This document shows, piece after piece, positions 8,662 to 19,410 of a stretch of 64,000 nucleotides of DNA (within the stretch, counting starts at the first letter, position 1; each line of letters opens with the position of its first letter). The notes under the pieces were generated by a model that was given only the letters and a program-made list of their open reading frames with translations, ran no database searches and was not told the origin of the DNA. Where the stretch lies: the NCBI GenBank assembly GCA_021029095.1, contig JAJOHG010000006.1:62001-126000 (forward strand), read 5' to 3'. This DNA comes from Phellopilus nigrolimitatus. Lineage: Eukaryota > Basidiomycota > Agaricomycetes > Hymenochaetales > Hymenochaetaceae. Both the position numbers and the translations under genes were made by a program.

Positions 8662-11600
8662 ACAATCTCCCGCTTGTGACTCAGAATCGATTTTCTTCTC
8701 TTGATGATGATGTAATATTAGATTGTAAAGGTTCAGGGGGGTCTCTGACTGGTTCGGAGCTCGGCGCCAAAAGGGCGTGCTTAATTCCCCATTCCAATAT
8801 ATATTCTGGTCCAGATTCATCATCGGAAAAGGAAGAAAAAGGAGATAAGAAGTTCATTCGATCAACCAACAATCGCCATGTCGCTATACGCATCACACTA
8901 CAGACTAGTGACACCAATGAAAGATTGGACATAGAAGCATTGTTAGACAGTGGTGCTACTGGCCTCTTCATCGATACCGAATTTGTTAAAGCAAATCGCC
9001 TGAAAACACGTAAACTTACACAGAGTATACCGGTTTACAATGTTGATGGCACCAAGAATCAAGGAGGGTCGATAGAAGAGGAGGTAGATCTGATTGTGCA
9101 GTTTAGCGAACATCGGGAGAAGGCAACTTTTGAAGTTTGTAACCTGGGAAAGACAACCGTAATTCTTGGTCACCCATGGTTAAAGAGACATAACCCAGAA
9201 ATTGACTGGAATTCTGGGGAAGTCAAGTTAACTCGATGTCCAAAAACTTGCCATTCGATGCAGAGGCGTGAGAAGCGAGAGGAAGAGGCAAAGATACGGA
9301 GGTTGAAGCCTATGCCTGAGTTGATAGCAGACGAGGAAGATGAGGATGACGAGTTGGACAGAAGGATTGTGGAAGAAATGTTTTGGCTTCGCTACATTGA
9401 TGAGAAAGATGGATCTGGTCCTGATCCCAAACCTCTAAACTGGAAGAAAGCGGAACCACCTGTCTGGAAGGATTTGGTGCCAGAAAGGTTTCACGAGTTC
9501 TTAGACGTATTTGATCAGAAGACGTCAGAACGACTTCCAACCAGAAAACCATGGGATCACGAGATAAACCTGAAACCTGATTTTGTTCCCAAGAAGTCGA
9601 AGGTTTATCCATTATCTCAGGACGAAGATGAAGAGGTGGGACGCTTCATTCGGGAACAAGAAGCCAAAGGGTATATCCGGCCCTCTAAATCGCCAATGAC
9701 ATCGCCTATTTTCTTTATCAATAAGAAGGATGGGAAGCGCAGGATGATTACAGATCACCGGTACCTAAACTCAGGAACTGTCAAAAATGCGTACCCACTT
9801 CCCTTGATCTCAGAAATTATTGATAAACTTAAAGGCGCCAAGTACTTCTCTAAGATGGATTTGCGATGGGGTTATCACAATGTTCGAATCAAGGAAGGAG
9901 ATGAGTGGAAGGCAGCCTTTGCAACGAGTAGGGGAGCATATGAACCATTGGTCATGACCTTTGGATTGTGTAATGCACCAAGCACTTTCCAAAATATGAT
10001 GAACAATATCTTCAATGATCTCATGATCGAGGGAGTTGTTGTGATCTACATCGACGACATATTGGTTTTCACAAAGACTATGGAAGAGAATGATCGCATT
10101 GTCAAAGAGATCTTAAAACGACTCCGCGAAAATGATCTATTCCTAAAACCCGAAAAATGTGTGTTTGGAGTAGAGGAAGTGGAATTTTTGGGGATGATAA
10201 TCAGAAATGGCGAGGTCAGCATGATGAAGGAGAAGGTGGAAGCAGTAAAAGACTGGCCAGTTCCCAAGAAAGTCAGAGACGTTGAATCGTTCTTAGGATT
10301 TGCAAATTTCTATCGTCGCTTCGTCAAAGACTTTGCAAAAATCACCAGGCCTTTGAATGATTTAAAAAAGAAGGAACACTCTTGGGAATGGGGAGAAAGA
10401 GAACAAAAGGCATTTGACGAGTTGAAGACACGTTTCTGTGAACAACCAGTTCTTGTCATTCCTGATCCACGAAATGAATTACGTGTTGAATCGGATGCAT
10501 CAGACTTTGCAACAGGAGCAGTACTCTCCATGAAATGTAACGATGGATTATGGAGACCGTGCGCATATTTGTCCAAGTCGCTCAGCGATGTGGAAAGGAA
10601 TTATGACGTCCATGACAAAGAATTATTGGGCATTATGCGAGCACTTGAAGCATGGCGCCATCATTTGGAAGGCTCAACCCATAAATTTGAAATATGGACT
10701 GATCACAAGAATTTGGAATACTTCATGAAGGCGAAAAATCTTAATCGTCGACAAGCTCGTTGGTCCCTCTACCTGTCTCGCTTTGATTTTGTAATTCTTC
10801 ATAAACCTGGCAAAACAATGGAAAAGACTGATTCCCTCTCGAGACGTTCGGACCTTAAAGAGGGGGTGGAGAATGACAATAAAAATGTAGTCTTGTTGAA
10901 ACCAGAATTTTTCAAAATCAAAGCGACTCAACAGGGTCATGTCTTGTTAGATGGAGAAGAGAAAGAGTTGTTGACGAAGATTAGGAAAGCAAAGGATTGG
11001 GATGAGGCGGTGGTGAAGGCGGCGGATGAATTGCGGAAGTCAGGGACAAAGAGGTTGAGAGGCGAAGAATGGGAAGAGGAGCAAGGCTTAATCCTATACC
11101 GAGGAAAGGTGTATGTCCCGAAGGATGGTCAGATCAGGAGAGAAATTGTCAAACTACATCACGACTCGGCAGTAGCAGGACATCCAGGAAATTGGAAAAC
11201 TTTGGAATTGATTGCGCGAAACTATTGGTGGCCAGGGATGACAAAGTTTGTACAAGCTTATGTCAAAGGTTGTGATACTTGTGCGCGTCATAAATCTTTA
11301 CCAGAGAAGCCTGCTGGGAAATTGATGCCTAATCCTACTCCTACTGCACCTTGGGAAGATATTTCAGTGGATTTTGTGACAGGACTACCAGAAGCACAAG
11401 GGTTTAATGCCCTACTGGTGGTATGTGATCGCTTCTCAAAACAAATCCATGTGATTAACACCAGAGAGGAGACCTCGGCGTTAGGATTGGCAGCACTGTA
11501 TAGGGATCATGTGTGGAAACTGCATGGACTACCGCTAACAGTAATCTCGGATCGAGGTCCACAATTTGCATCGGCGTTCATGAAAGAATTGAACAGCATT

Positions 11601-12512
11601 TTGGGGATCAAGACCAAGCTGTCCACAGCATATCATCCACAAACAGATGGACAAACAGAACGGATGAATCAAGAGATCGAGCAGTATTTGAGGATGTTTG
11701 TTGATCATCGCCAGGAAAATTGGCCATCCTGGACTGCTATGGCTGAATTTGCATACAACAACAAAGTACAGACAGCCACAAAGATCTCCCCGTTCTTCTC
11801 TGTTTATGGAAGAAATCCACGCATGGGTTTTGAAGTGCGAAGGGATGCTAAAGTGGAAGCGGCAGATGACTTTGCAAATCGGATGAAAGGAATACATGAG
11901 GAAGCAAAGTCAGCATTGGAAAAGGCAAAAGAGGAAATGCGGAAGTACGCGGACCAAAGGCGAGGAGATGCTCCAAAATACAAAGTAGGAGATAAGGTCT
12001 GGTTAGACACCACAAACCTCAAAATAAACCGACCTTCTAGGAAACTCGCTGAAAAAAGAATTGGTCCATACCCCATAACGCGTATCATTTCTCCAAATGC
12101 TGTACAACTTCGTCTCCCAAATACTATAAAAATACATCCTGTTGTAAATGTCTCGCGCATTCACCTGCACACCGCTGCCAGTATCCCTGGACAAAGAGCT
12201 GCTCCACCTCCACCCATAGAAGTAGGAGAAGAGAAGGATTATGAAGTAGAGGAAATTTTGGATGGTAGACGACGCAGAAACAAGTTGGAATTCCTAGTCA
12301 AATGGAAAGGGTATACAGATGAAAACAATACTTGGGAACCAGAGGAAAACTGCAAAGGGTCACAAAAACTTATAAAAGAATTCTACAAACGATACCCAGC
12401 AGCGCCACGATCCATCAGCCTAGCTGATTTCCAAGCCTTGAATTTCCGCCCTTATGAGAATTTCACATCCACTCCAACCAACTTTGTTAATCGTCTGGAA
12501 GTCAATCCTTAA
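8631..12512 (+). CDS. pol: Gypsy Pol polyprotein: protease, RT, RNase H, integrase, chromodomain
   Basis: The frame is open from 8631, in the -1 frame relative to gag, to the stop at 12510-12512, about 1290 aa. In order: aspartic protease with LLDSGATGLF near residue 95; reverse transcriptase with MDLRWGYHNVRI and the catalytic YIDD (about 10047-10058); RNase H starting ESDASDFATGAVL; integrase with the HHCC zinc finger (HHDSAVAGHP...CDTCARH) and DDE core (DFVTGLP, VISDRGPQFAS, YHPQTDGQTERMNQEIE); and a C-terminal chromodomain (YEVEEILDGR, FLVKWKGYTDENNTWEPEENC) near residue 1200, which in chromoviruses targets integration to modified histones. No internal stop or frameshift was seen. Confidence 0.95.
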   Translation, partial: GAGFSKRVQVNNLPLVTQNRFSSLDDDVILDCKGSGGSLTGSELGAKRACLIPHSNIYSGPDSSSEKEEKGDKKFIRSTNNRHVAIRITLQTSDTNERLDIEALLDSGATGLFIDTEFVKANRLKTRKLTQSIPVYNVDGTKNQGGSIEEEVDLIVQFSEHREKATFEVCNLGKTTVILGHPWLKRHNPEIDWNSGEVKLTRCPKTCHSMQRREKREEEAKIRRLKPMPELIADEEDEDDELDRRIVEEMFWLRYIDEKDGSGPDPKPLNWKKAEPPVWKDLVPERFHEFLDVFDQKTSERLPTRKPWDHEINLKPDFVPKKSKVYPLSQDEDEEVGRFIREQEAKGYIRPSKSPMTSPIFFINKKDGKRRMITDHRYLNSGTVKNAYPLPLISEIIDKLKGAKYFSKMDLRWGYHNVRIKEGDEWKAAFATSRGAYEPLVMTFGLCNAPSTFQNMMNNIFNDLMIEGVVVIYIDDILVFTKTMEENDRIVKEILKRLRENDLFLKPEKCVFGVEEVEFLGMIIRNGEVSMMKEKVEAVKDWPVPKKVRDVESFLGFANFYRRFVKDFAKITRPLNDLKKKEHSWEWGEREQKAFDELKTRFCEQPVLVIPDPRNELRVESDASDFATGAVLSMKCNDGLWRPCAYLSKSLSDVERNYDVHDKELLGIMRALEAWRHHLEGSTHKFEIWTDHKNLEYFMKAKNLNRRQARWSLYLSRFDFVILHKPGKTMEKTDSLSRRSDLKEGVENDNKNVVLLKPEFFKIKATQQGHVLLDGEEKELLTKIRKAKDWDEAVVKAADELRKSGTKRLRGEEWEEEQGLILYRGKVYVPKDGQIRREIVKLHHDSAVAGHPGNWKTLELIARNYWWPGMTKFVQAYVKGCDTCARHKSLPEKPAGKLMPNPTPTAPWEDISVDFVTGLPEAQGFNALLVVCDRFSKQIHVINTREETSALGLAALYRDHVWKLHGLPLTVISDRGPQFASAFMKELNSILGIKTKLSTAYHPQTDGQTERMNQEIEQYLRMFVDHRQENWPSWTAMAEFAYNNKVQTATKISPFFSVYGRNPRMGFEVRRDAKVEAADDFANRMKGIHEEAKSALEKAKEEMRKYADQRRGDAPKYKVGDKVWLDTTNLKINRPSRKLAEKRIGPYPITRIISPNAVQLRLPNTIKIHPVVNVSRIHLHTAASIPGQRAAPPPPIEVGEEKDYEVEEILDGRRRRNKLEFLVKWKGYTDENNTWEPEENCKGSQKLIKEFYKRYPAAPRSISLADFQALNFRPYENFTSTPTNFVNRLEVNP
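8637..8643 (+). promoter_or_regulatory. Predicted -1 ribosomal frameshift site (G GGT TTT)
   Basis: GGGTTTT reads X XXY YYZ in the gag frame (CAG GGT TTT), 15 bases before the gag stop and inside the 31-base gag/pol overlap (pol frame open from 8631). Six bases downstream, GAGTC (8650-8654) can pair with GACTC (8678-8682), and AAG/CTT can extend the stem. Pol lacks any ATG before the protease, so frameshifting is the simplest route of expression. Confidence 0.7.
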
Positions 12513-12523
12513 AGAGGGGGTGA
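12511..12523 (+). promoter_or_regulatory. Gypsy polypurine tract
   Basis: AAAGAGGGGGTGA immediately precedes the 3' LTR, the expected place for the plus-strand primer. Confidence 0.75.
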
Positions 12524-12918
12524 TGTTATGACACGTATTTTAATTTTCCCTTACCTTGTCTTGAACTTGCGGCCTCTCAGTATTTAGAGTCACATGATTG
12601 CCTAGAGCGTTCTACACTGACGTCATCATGACATTATAGTCTAGACCATGACATCATAGTGACATCATCGACGGTGACATCATCTATGACATCATTAGCT
12701 CCACTAATGTAACTATATTAGGTAGTGTACTGCTTGGTCTGTGCGCACTAGGTTTTAGTATATAAAGAGGCAATAAACATCTGGGAAGCTCAATCGAGTT
12801 CTCTTAGAATCTCCACCATAAAGTGTGATCCCTTTCTAAGTCAGCTCAGCATTCTCTCTTGTCGTCTTGTGCTTTGGAGTTTGCGCCTCAGCCTTTTGGT
12901 TTGTGGTGTGCTCTAACA
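12524..12918 (+). repeat. Gypsy 3' LTR
   Basis: A 395-bp copy of 6450-6844; no difference was found on reading. Confidence 0.95.
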
Positions 12919-12923
12919 ATTAT
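12919..12923 (+). repeat. 5-bp target-site duplication of the Gypsy element, right copy
   Basis: ATTAT repeats 6445-6449. Confidence 0.9.
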
Positions 12924-13596
12924 AAAATAACACCTCCCTCATTTGCACCCAGCACATCTAAACCCACACCTTAATTAGGAGTTAGCCGTTCGAGTCTGTG
13001 TCTCCGTATCTTTCGTTGAGCCCACTAGGAAATTAGCATTTGATCGACGTGCATGTATTTGTTCGACGCGAAGTTTGTCTTCCAATGGATATACATGTAT
13101 AAAAGTAAGGAGAAAAGAGCAGGATAGTAAGTCAGCGTAAAGAAACTGACATGACATCTCGCCTTCGTCGCCTTCTCTGTCATCTTTAGGTCGGAGTGCA
13201 GGTGACAACGTACCTACTGTCAGCGTCCGTGCGCTCGCCAGCTTGCAGTCGAACCTCATCCTGCAGGTATTCTCTCCTTCCCTTTTTTCGTCGAGCGTCC
13301 CAATTGATAAAAAGTTTCGGTCCTGGGACAAGCAGCAGTCAGCATACGGATCTCCAATCTTAATACATTTTGCTGTGTTCTGTCTCTTTTTCTCTGTGCG
13401 TAAATGCTAATGCGGTCATCCCGTTTGTTCGATGACCAAGCTGTGGCGGCAGCTAGAGGGCCGAGTTGGTACCGAACTCGAAACGTGTTCCGAAGATCAA
13501 TTACGTCAAGTCCATGCAACGGGATCTGCTGCACAGTTCTTTGCTCCCTCCCGCTGCGCATCTTCGAACCCTTCCTCGTCTCTCTGCGCTGTGACA
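12924..13596. other. upstream region of gene copy A
   Basis: No complete gene is seen. A TATAAAAG sequence occurs near 13097. From about 13311 a block TTTCGGTCCTGGGACAAGCA with a CAGCATACGGA tail resembles blocks near 14934 and, more weakly, elsewhere in both duplication arms. The minus-strand open frames here show no coding features. Confidence 0.4.
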
Positions 13597-14277
13597 ATGG
13601 ACCGAGTCCTTTCTCTCAACCGGGCGGCTCCGTTTCTGCACAGAGATGAAGACGATGCCAGCTCTGTTTCCACTGACGACTCGCGGAGCGCTTACACGCA
13701 CTGCTCGATCGTCTCGTCCATGATAATCACTTCTGCACGCTCGCAGATACCTGACGACGGGACTCATTTCAACGAACAAGTGGAGAAGTGGGACGTACCC
13801 GTCAAAAAGTGGACAGACCTATTGTTCATGTGGGGATTACGAAACGCCGTTCCTGGGTGGGACGAAAGCACGGTTGCAAACCAATGTGGTGTCCTTGCTT
13901 CGACTATGAGGTCTGTGCGTCTGGTTTTTCCTCAGTCTTCTGCTTATGATGCATCACTTTCTAACGGTTGCTCTGAAAGCCGCCCTTATCTGTCCGTTAA
14001 AGCTGCCGCTTCATATGCGATCTTCCGCTTAACGGACTCCTATCCACGTTTATGCCTCTGCTTTGATCCATCCTATATCAAACAGGAATATGAAACTCTC
14101 CTGGATTCGTCGCGAAACCGTGTAACTCTTTGGCATAAGAGAAATGTACTTCTTCTGTTTGATACGGACGGCAAAACAAGGAAGACTCTTCGCCGCCTTT
14201 CAAATTCTTATTCCCGACACATATCGAAAGGTAATTTTCGCTTCTTTCGTCCTTGCCTTTTATCATTTCTTGTATGA
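13597..14277 (+). pseudogene. Truncated paralog (copy A) of the unrecognised four-exon gene family
   Basis: Exon 1 (13597-13910) and exon 2 (from 13980) align with copies B (16680) and C (60694). Relative to B, 50 codons are missing after the SIVSS segment, the block that in B contains DNYFYQPVGKAIEY. Exons 3 and 4 are absent: the frame ends at TGA 14275-14277, at the position of the B exon 2 donor. The 69-nt intron of copy A has no in-frame stop, so it could also be retained. Either a decayed copy or a shortened gene; decay is more likely because half of the conserved protein is gone. The flank after 14330 resembles sequence beside copy C. Confidence 0.7.
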
Positions 14278-16679
14278 AGCTACGTAAGAAACGATCATCT
14301 CTTTTCTTCAGCATCCCACCGGGTACGCGTTATCTCCTGCGTACAGCTGTCTTCTTCGCGGACCAGGTTCATCCTTCCATTGCTGTCTTCTTATAGAGCG
14401 GCGCACTCGATAAGAACATTTCGGCGTCGGATCGAGCAGCAGTTAGTACGCGGACACAGATGTGATCTTGCGCAGCAGGATTCGATTTTGACGCCCAGTT
14501 CATTCACCTGAGCCACGTAGGTGCTTTTGCAGGTTGACGGAGCATGGTCTCATACGCAAGGAAATGAACCGGTTTTGACAGCGCGCCGCCAACAAGACGG
14601 GTCTGGGCTTGCACGCCCATGGAGGCCAAACGGAGTCTCACCACTGGTTGAAGGCGGCAGATGCCGACGTGACGTTCCGATTCGGCACAGTTCGGCCCGC
14701 AGAATGCAGCTGCGAATGTCTTCTGACTAATAGCTTGCTAATCCCGAATGCTACTTCACGCATCTCTCCGAACCTCAATGCGAATGTCCAATCCATCTTG
14801 ATCATGAAAATACTGCCTGCGAGGCGAACATTATTGTGCAACGTGTCTCTGAATCTCCGGCAAGTCAGGCCTTCTTCCCAAAGCTGAACGTACTGTTTTC
14901 TGGCGCCTCCGGGCATGCTCGATCCAACATTTCGGTTCTGGGACAAGCAGACGCCAGCATACGGACACAGGATGCAGGTGGGGTCCTTGAGCAGCTGGAC
15001 TTGATCTCAACGATCTGCTCATTCACCCGTGCCGCGCAGGTCCTTCAACTGGTCGATGGAGTACCGTGAATCGACGACGACCCGGGGATGATTGCTGAGC
15101 CTCTGATCGGGCTTCTCCGTCCTCAACGACGACAGCATGGCCTCTGGATCTGAAACGGGAGCACTGAATTTAGGGTATAGGCCCACAAATATGTTCGAGA
15201 CCGACGACGTTGTGAAATGTTCTGGTGTCTGACATACTTTTCTCACCCGTTATCATTACCCATTAGAGGTTTGCTCTGTTCCATATTGTTCGCCTCACTT
15301 CTTTGCATGAATAATTCTTCCTGACGTAAGCTTCTTACCGCAGATCAAGTTCACGTCACCAAACTCCCCCAGAGCTGACAACTTGACCTGCACATCTCCC
15401 GGGATTTGAATACCTCTCACCTGCCAATGCGCTCATAGTGACCGGAATGCTGTTACTCTCAGGAGCTTATTATGCCCGTTTTCATTACCGCTTGCGTCTG
15501 GTTCTGACGATAATGATTTAGGAGCAGCACTTCTCAGTATTCACGGATCTAAGGCTGTCCGACCTGTTTGTTATTGGGAGGAGCGGTTCTGCTAGGTGCT
15601 CTCCGCACCGCTCTTCTGCGTAGCAGTTGTTTTCAAACTCAACTGGCATCTGACGGGCATCTTGACAAAATTGGTACTCCATCCTCCCGGGGAGTGGCCT
15701 ATCCTCGACATTAATGGCACGTCTGCACCGCAAGGCCGGAGATAGAAAGGAGATTCTGGCGCACTCGCGCGAAGATTTTAGGTGCCCGCACGGCGTCATG
15801 TCCCGTTTCTCTCAAGTTTCCCCGAGCTTGGGGGAAATGGGATGGCGTGCATGCCTCGCAGCAGCAATATGCATTCTACATCTGTGACCTGGCTTTGCGG
15901 GCTCAACGTGCGCCCGCTATAACCCAAGGCCAATCCTGCCTGCTCGGAATGCTCGGCGCTCCGAATCGCAGGGGCCTATTGCGTTACTTCCACGGCCCAT
16001 CAATATACTTGATCAATGCATACGCTCATACTGCATTCATAGTCCTGTTTCCGAACGTGGTTATTTCTGTGACCCTCACAGGACAGTGCTTTACTGCGCT
16101 GCTGGCTATATGGATAATTCACCAACTTGACGAAGTGTTCTTTCTATAATCCTTGCTGCGGCAGTAAGCTTTGTACCTCGCTGGACCTCACCACGCGCAA
16201 TTCTACTTCGTCATGTTAGGATATCGTATGACACTTAAGTCGTCGATCTCGCAGGCGCGCGCTGCTATTCGTGTCTGGTCCGCGTGTCAGATGTGACTGG
16301 CCTTGAAGAATGATGTATACCGACACAATTCCCGATATTTCGAGACTATTGACTTTGATAGGAAGAAATTGCTCAAGAATTCTAATATTTATTTCTACGT
16401 CTTGCATTCCTGCTCGGGTTTGCAGTATCCAAAATAACATTTCCAGTTTGACCTCGTAGACAAGGCGGCTCCCATTTCCATCCTAACTGATATTGATGCA
16501 CAGCATCCGTGACATCGGACCTGTTCTTCATGACATCAAGTTCTCGTACACACACGGTACATTTTGAGCGGTGCTTTTCGTGCCTGACCCTTGCCCCAAA
16601 TATCGCAATCTGCACAATCCCTTTGGCTTCCTCTCGCTGCGCACCTTTGAACCCTTGCCCGTCTCTCTGATCTGCGACA
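14278..16679. other. Decayed duplicated sequence between copies A and B
   Basis: There is no intact gene. Two blocks, about 14330-14560 and 14934-15270, resemble each other in part and resemble the reverse complement of 61080-61520 next to copy C. Peptide frames shared between blocks are interrupted by stops, so this is probably relic coding sequence. A 100-codon frame at 15847-16149 has hydrophobic segments but no recognisable motif. Confidence 0.5.
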
Positions 16680-18132
16680 ATGGACCAAGTCCTTTCTCTC
16701 AATCGAGCGACTCCACTTCGACACAGAGATGAAGACAATGCCAGCTCCGTTTCCACTGACGACTCGCGGAGCGCTTACACGCAGTGCTCGATCGTCTCGT
16801 CCATTTCGTTGACACAAACAATATCTAATAACGTAGGGCCAGGACGCATCCTCGACAATTACTTTTATCAGCCAGTTGGAAAGGCGATAGAGTACAGATT
16901 AAGCAAGTTGATCGCGAAGAGACAGATCCAGCGAGCAGAGAAAATCATTGCGGACATGATCACTTCCGCACGCTCGCAGATACCTGACGACGGAACTCAT
17001 TTCATCGAACAGGTGGTGAAGTGGGACGAACCCGTCAAAAATTTGACAGACCTATTGTTCATCTGGGGATTACGAGACGGTCTTCCTGGTTGGGACGAAA
17101 AAAAGGTTGCGTACCAATGTGGCGTCCTTGCTTTGATTATGAGGTCTGTGCGTCTAGTCTTTTCTTAATTACGATGCATCACTTTCTAACGATTACTCTA
17201 ACAGTCGCTTTTCTCTGTCCATCAAAATCGCCGCTTTCAGGAAGATCCTTAACTTGACGCGAGACTATCCACGGTTAAGTTTCTTCTTTGATCCATCCTT
17301 TGCCGAACAGGAATATCAAGCTATCCTGCGTTCGTCACAAAGCGGAGCAGTTCTTTCGTACTATGGGATAGAAATCCTTAATCTGTTTGAGCGGGACAAA
17401 ACAGCGAAGCTTCTTCGCCGCCTTTCAAATTCGATTCCCGACGCGGCCATATCGAAAGAGAATTTTCGCTTCCGTCCTGGCCTTCTGTCGTTTCTTCCTG
17501 ACGCTTTCGATGTTTTCTTGTAAGAGGCCAATATCTCGTTTTTATATTCTCTGATCAGAATGTTTTTTTAGTTCTGATCCGGTGTCTGATAATCTGGAGT
17601 TCATCTTACGACTGCTCGATTTGAAAGAATTGTATCACTACGATGGGTTAGACCTCACTGCCCATGACGAGCCCATTGTCATCTTCTGGGAGACGGTTGC
17701 CAAGCGAAGAGGTGAGAGTTGGAAACTCGAGAGAAATCTGCTTTCTGGTTTGGAGCGTACTTGGGAGAATGCGCGCTCGTCTCAGTTGATCTCAAAAAGC
17801 TCGTCCGAGAAAGTGGAGGATTTGGTTCGGTTGTCTTTCAGGGTCATTCACCAATTTGACGTTATGCAAGGCTTGTGAGTCATACCTATTTTGTCCTCTC
17901 ATTGCAAAGTAGTATTGCCTTTTACTGTTTCTTCTGCCATTCGTACGTAATGGCTAGCGCGCGGCGATGGAAAATGATCAACAACGCAAGGCTCACTGTG
18001 CAGACAAATTCCGGATTGTCGGAAGATAGGATTGACGAGTTATGGGAAGACGGTTACAATGGAGACACAGATCTGCTCGGCAAATTCAAGAAAAGGGCTG
18101 CTAGATTCAAACCCGAGAACAGCTCTAGATGA
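16680..18132 (+). CDS. Unrecognised four-exon protein, copy B
   Basis: Exons 16680-17143, 17205-17519, 17572-17874 and 17958-18132 join in frame to 418 aa. The protein starts MDQVLSLNRATPLRHRDED with a Ser/Asp-rich first 45 residues. It continues with segments such as DNYFYQPVGKAIEY, ARSQIPDDGTH, LLFIWGLRDGLPGWDE, LTRDYPRL, FERDKTAKLLRRLSNSIPD, YHYDGLDLTAHDEPIVIFWE and GLSEDRIDELWEDGYNGDTD. No signal peptide, membrane segment or catalytic motif was recognised; it looks soluble and mixed alpha/beta. Copy C on the other duplication arm keeps exons 2-4 at exactly the same lengths (315, 303, 175 nt), and divergence between the copies leaves both frames open, which argues for selection. Function unknown. 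Confidence 0.75.
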
Positions 18133-18841
18133 TCGGAGGATATCATGCTGGGATGGTGCAGTCAGTGCCGATCCGTCAAAGTAAGCCCGCACGTTCACTC
18201 GGTTTCTGAATTTTATTGAACAGGATTTCATTTGTTTACCCAATTATTCAGGTCCGTACTATATTCGTTTGCTCAGACTACCGATGAGTAATTGGTGCTC
18301 TGGGATGTTTCGCGGCAGTAGTCTTTCTCTGTAAGCACGCGACATTCAACGCACTTCGCTATTCCAGTTTCTCTGACTAGCGTGATTTGTAGATCTCGAT
18401 GATCCATCTTGCCTCTCATTCTTCGACCACCTTAGGTGACCTGTTTCTCCATGCTACTATGTACTCGACACTCGATCACTGCCCTGTCAAGGGTGCGGCT
18501 AGATTCTACATGCGATCTCCAGTATTATGGATCCGGGTATGCTTTGTACGGCACCTCGCGGAGGGCGGCATATAAAGGTAGTGCGCCGTCGGCGTGTACT
18601 TGTACGAGAGCTCTTCGTTTTTGTCAAGTAACAGACTTGTGGTTTTATGTACAGCTTTTCATTTTCAACTACATGATGTTCCCTTGAACGAGGCTATTGA
18701 AAGTTCACAATTGGAGTTCCGGCTAGCAGACAGTATGGTCAGCTCTGCGACCGGGAAGAGAGGGTGTAAACAAGCATGCGAATCACGAAAGAGGCATCGC
18801 CTTCAATTCATGGATGTATTTCCAGTGACCTCTTAAATGAA
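18133..18841. other. 3' flank of copy B, homologous to the flank of copy C
   Basis: No gene is seen. The sequence just after the stop (GGAGGATATCATGCTGGGA) and blocks near 18490-18640 recur in reverse complement at 58600-59200. A TATAAAGG sequence lies at about 18571. The stretch ends at the Copia insertion. Confidence 0.6.
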
Positions 18842-18846
18842 CACGA
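18842..18846 (+). repeat. 5-bp target-site duplication of the Copia element, left copy
   Basis: CACGA is repeated at 24392-24396. The uninterrupted homologous site on the other arm (reverse complement near 58350-58380) supports the junction. Confidence 0.9.
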
Positions 18847-19344
18847 TGTTGGGAACCGTGAGAACGATGGCTTGTTGTCCGCCGTCGTTCCCACGCCTGC
18901 TGCTGGACTGCAAGTCGGCGGAGCCCCGCCCCACTCGCGCACTGGTTGCGTGCTCGGACAAGCTCCACTCCCGATCACTGTCCGAGCCCCCTCGTTTCGT
19001 GTTGACCAATAGAACTGCTTATTTACTTATCATTTATCTTTCCTTATCGTTTCCCCTTTCTTTCGTAGAGTAAACGGCTTTTCCGAGAGCCCGCAAACCC
19101 GTAGTATAAAAAGATCCTTTATTCTTTTGCCCACCTCAGACGTTCGCACCGCCGCGCGATCGACTGAGGTGAGCTTTCGCCATTATACATTTCTATTATA
19201 CTTTTACTCATTAGACTATTAAACTAGCTTACTTTGTATTAGGTTAGTTTACAATGATTAGACGTTCGCACCGCCGCGCGATCGACTGAGCTTACTTTGT
19301 ATTAGGTTACGTCTCTCGCGCGGACCCGGTCTCACCCTGCAACA
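18847..19344 (+). repeat. Copia 5' LTR
   Basis: Starts TGTTGGGAACC and ends CCCTGCAACA, 498 bp. It has a TATAAAAA promoter at about 19105. A 31-bp direct repeat beginning AGACGTTCGCACCGCCGCGC occurs at 19138-19168 and 19260-19290, flanking a GTGAGC...TTAG segment. Confidence 0.95.
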
Positions 19345-19355
19345 GGTTATGAGCC
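19345..19355 (+). promoter_or_regulatory. Copia primer binding site, initiator tRNA-Met anticodon-arm type
   Basis: GGTTATGAGCC directly follows the LTR. It is the complement of GGCTCATAACC, the anticodon stem-loop of eukaryotic initiator tRNA-Met, rather than of a tRNA 3' end. Drosophila copia and yeast Ty5 use the same half-tRNA priming. Confidence 0.75.
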
Positions 19356-19410
19356 TTGCTGACCACTGAGCAAGCCGAATCTAATTGTTTTAACGTACCG
19401 ATTCATCGTA

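Larger units (their letters stand above)
6450..12918 (+). mobile_element. Complete Ty3/Gypsy LTR retrotransposon, chromovirus type
   Basis: The 6469-bp element has 395-bp LTRs that read as identical, a 5-bp target duplication ATTAT, a self-complementary primer site, separate gag and pol frames, and a polypurine tract at 12511-12523. Domain order protease-RT-RNase H-integrase-chromodomain places it in Ty3/Gypsy chromoviruses. The priming signal points to the Tf1/sushi-like branch. Identical LTRs and intact frames indicate a very young, possibly active insertion. Confidence 0.95.

Noticed and set aside
8161..8823. 220-codon minus-strand frame opposite Gypsy gag/pol
   Set aside because: Antisense shadow of the real gag and pol frames, low complexity Leu/Ser/Arg.
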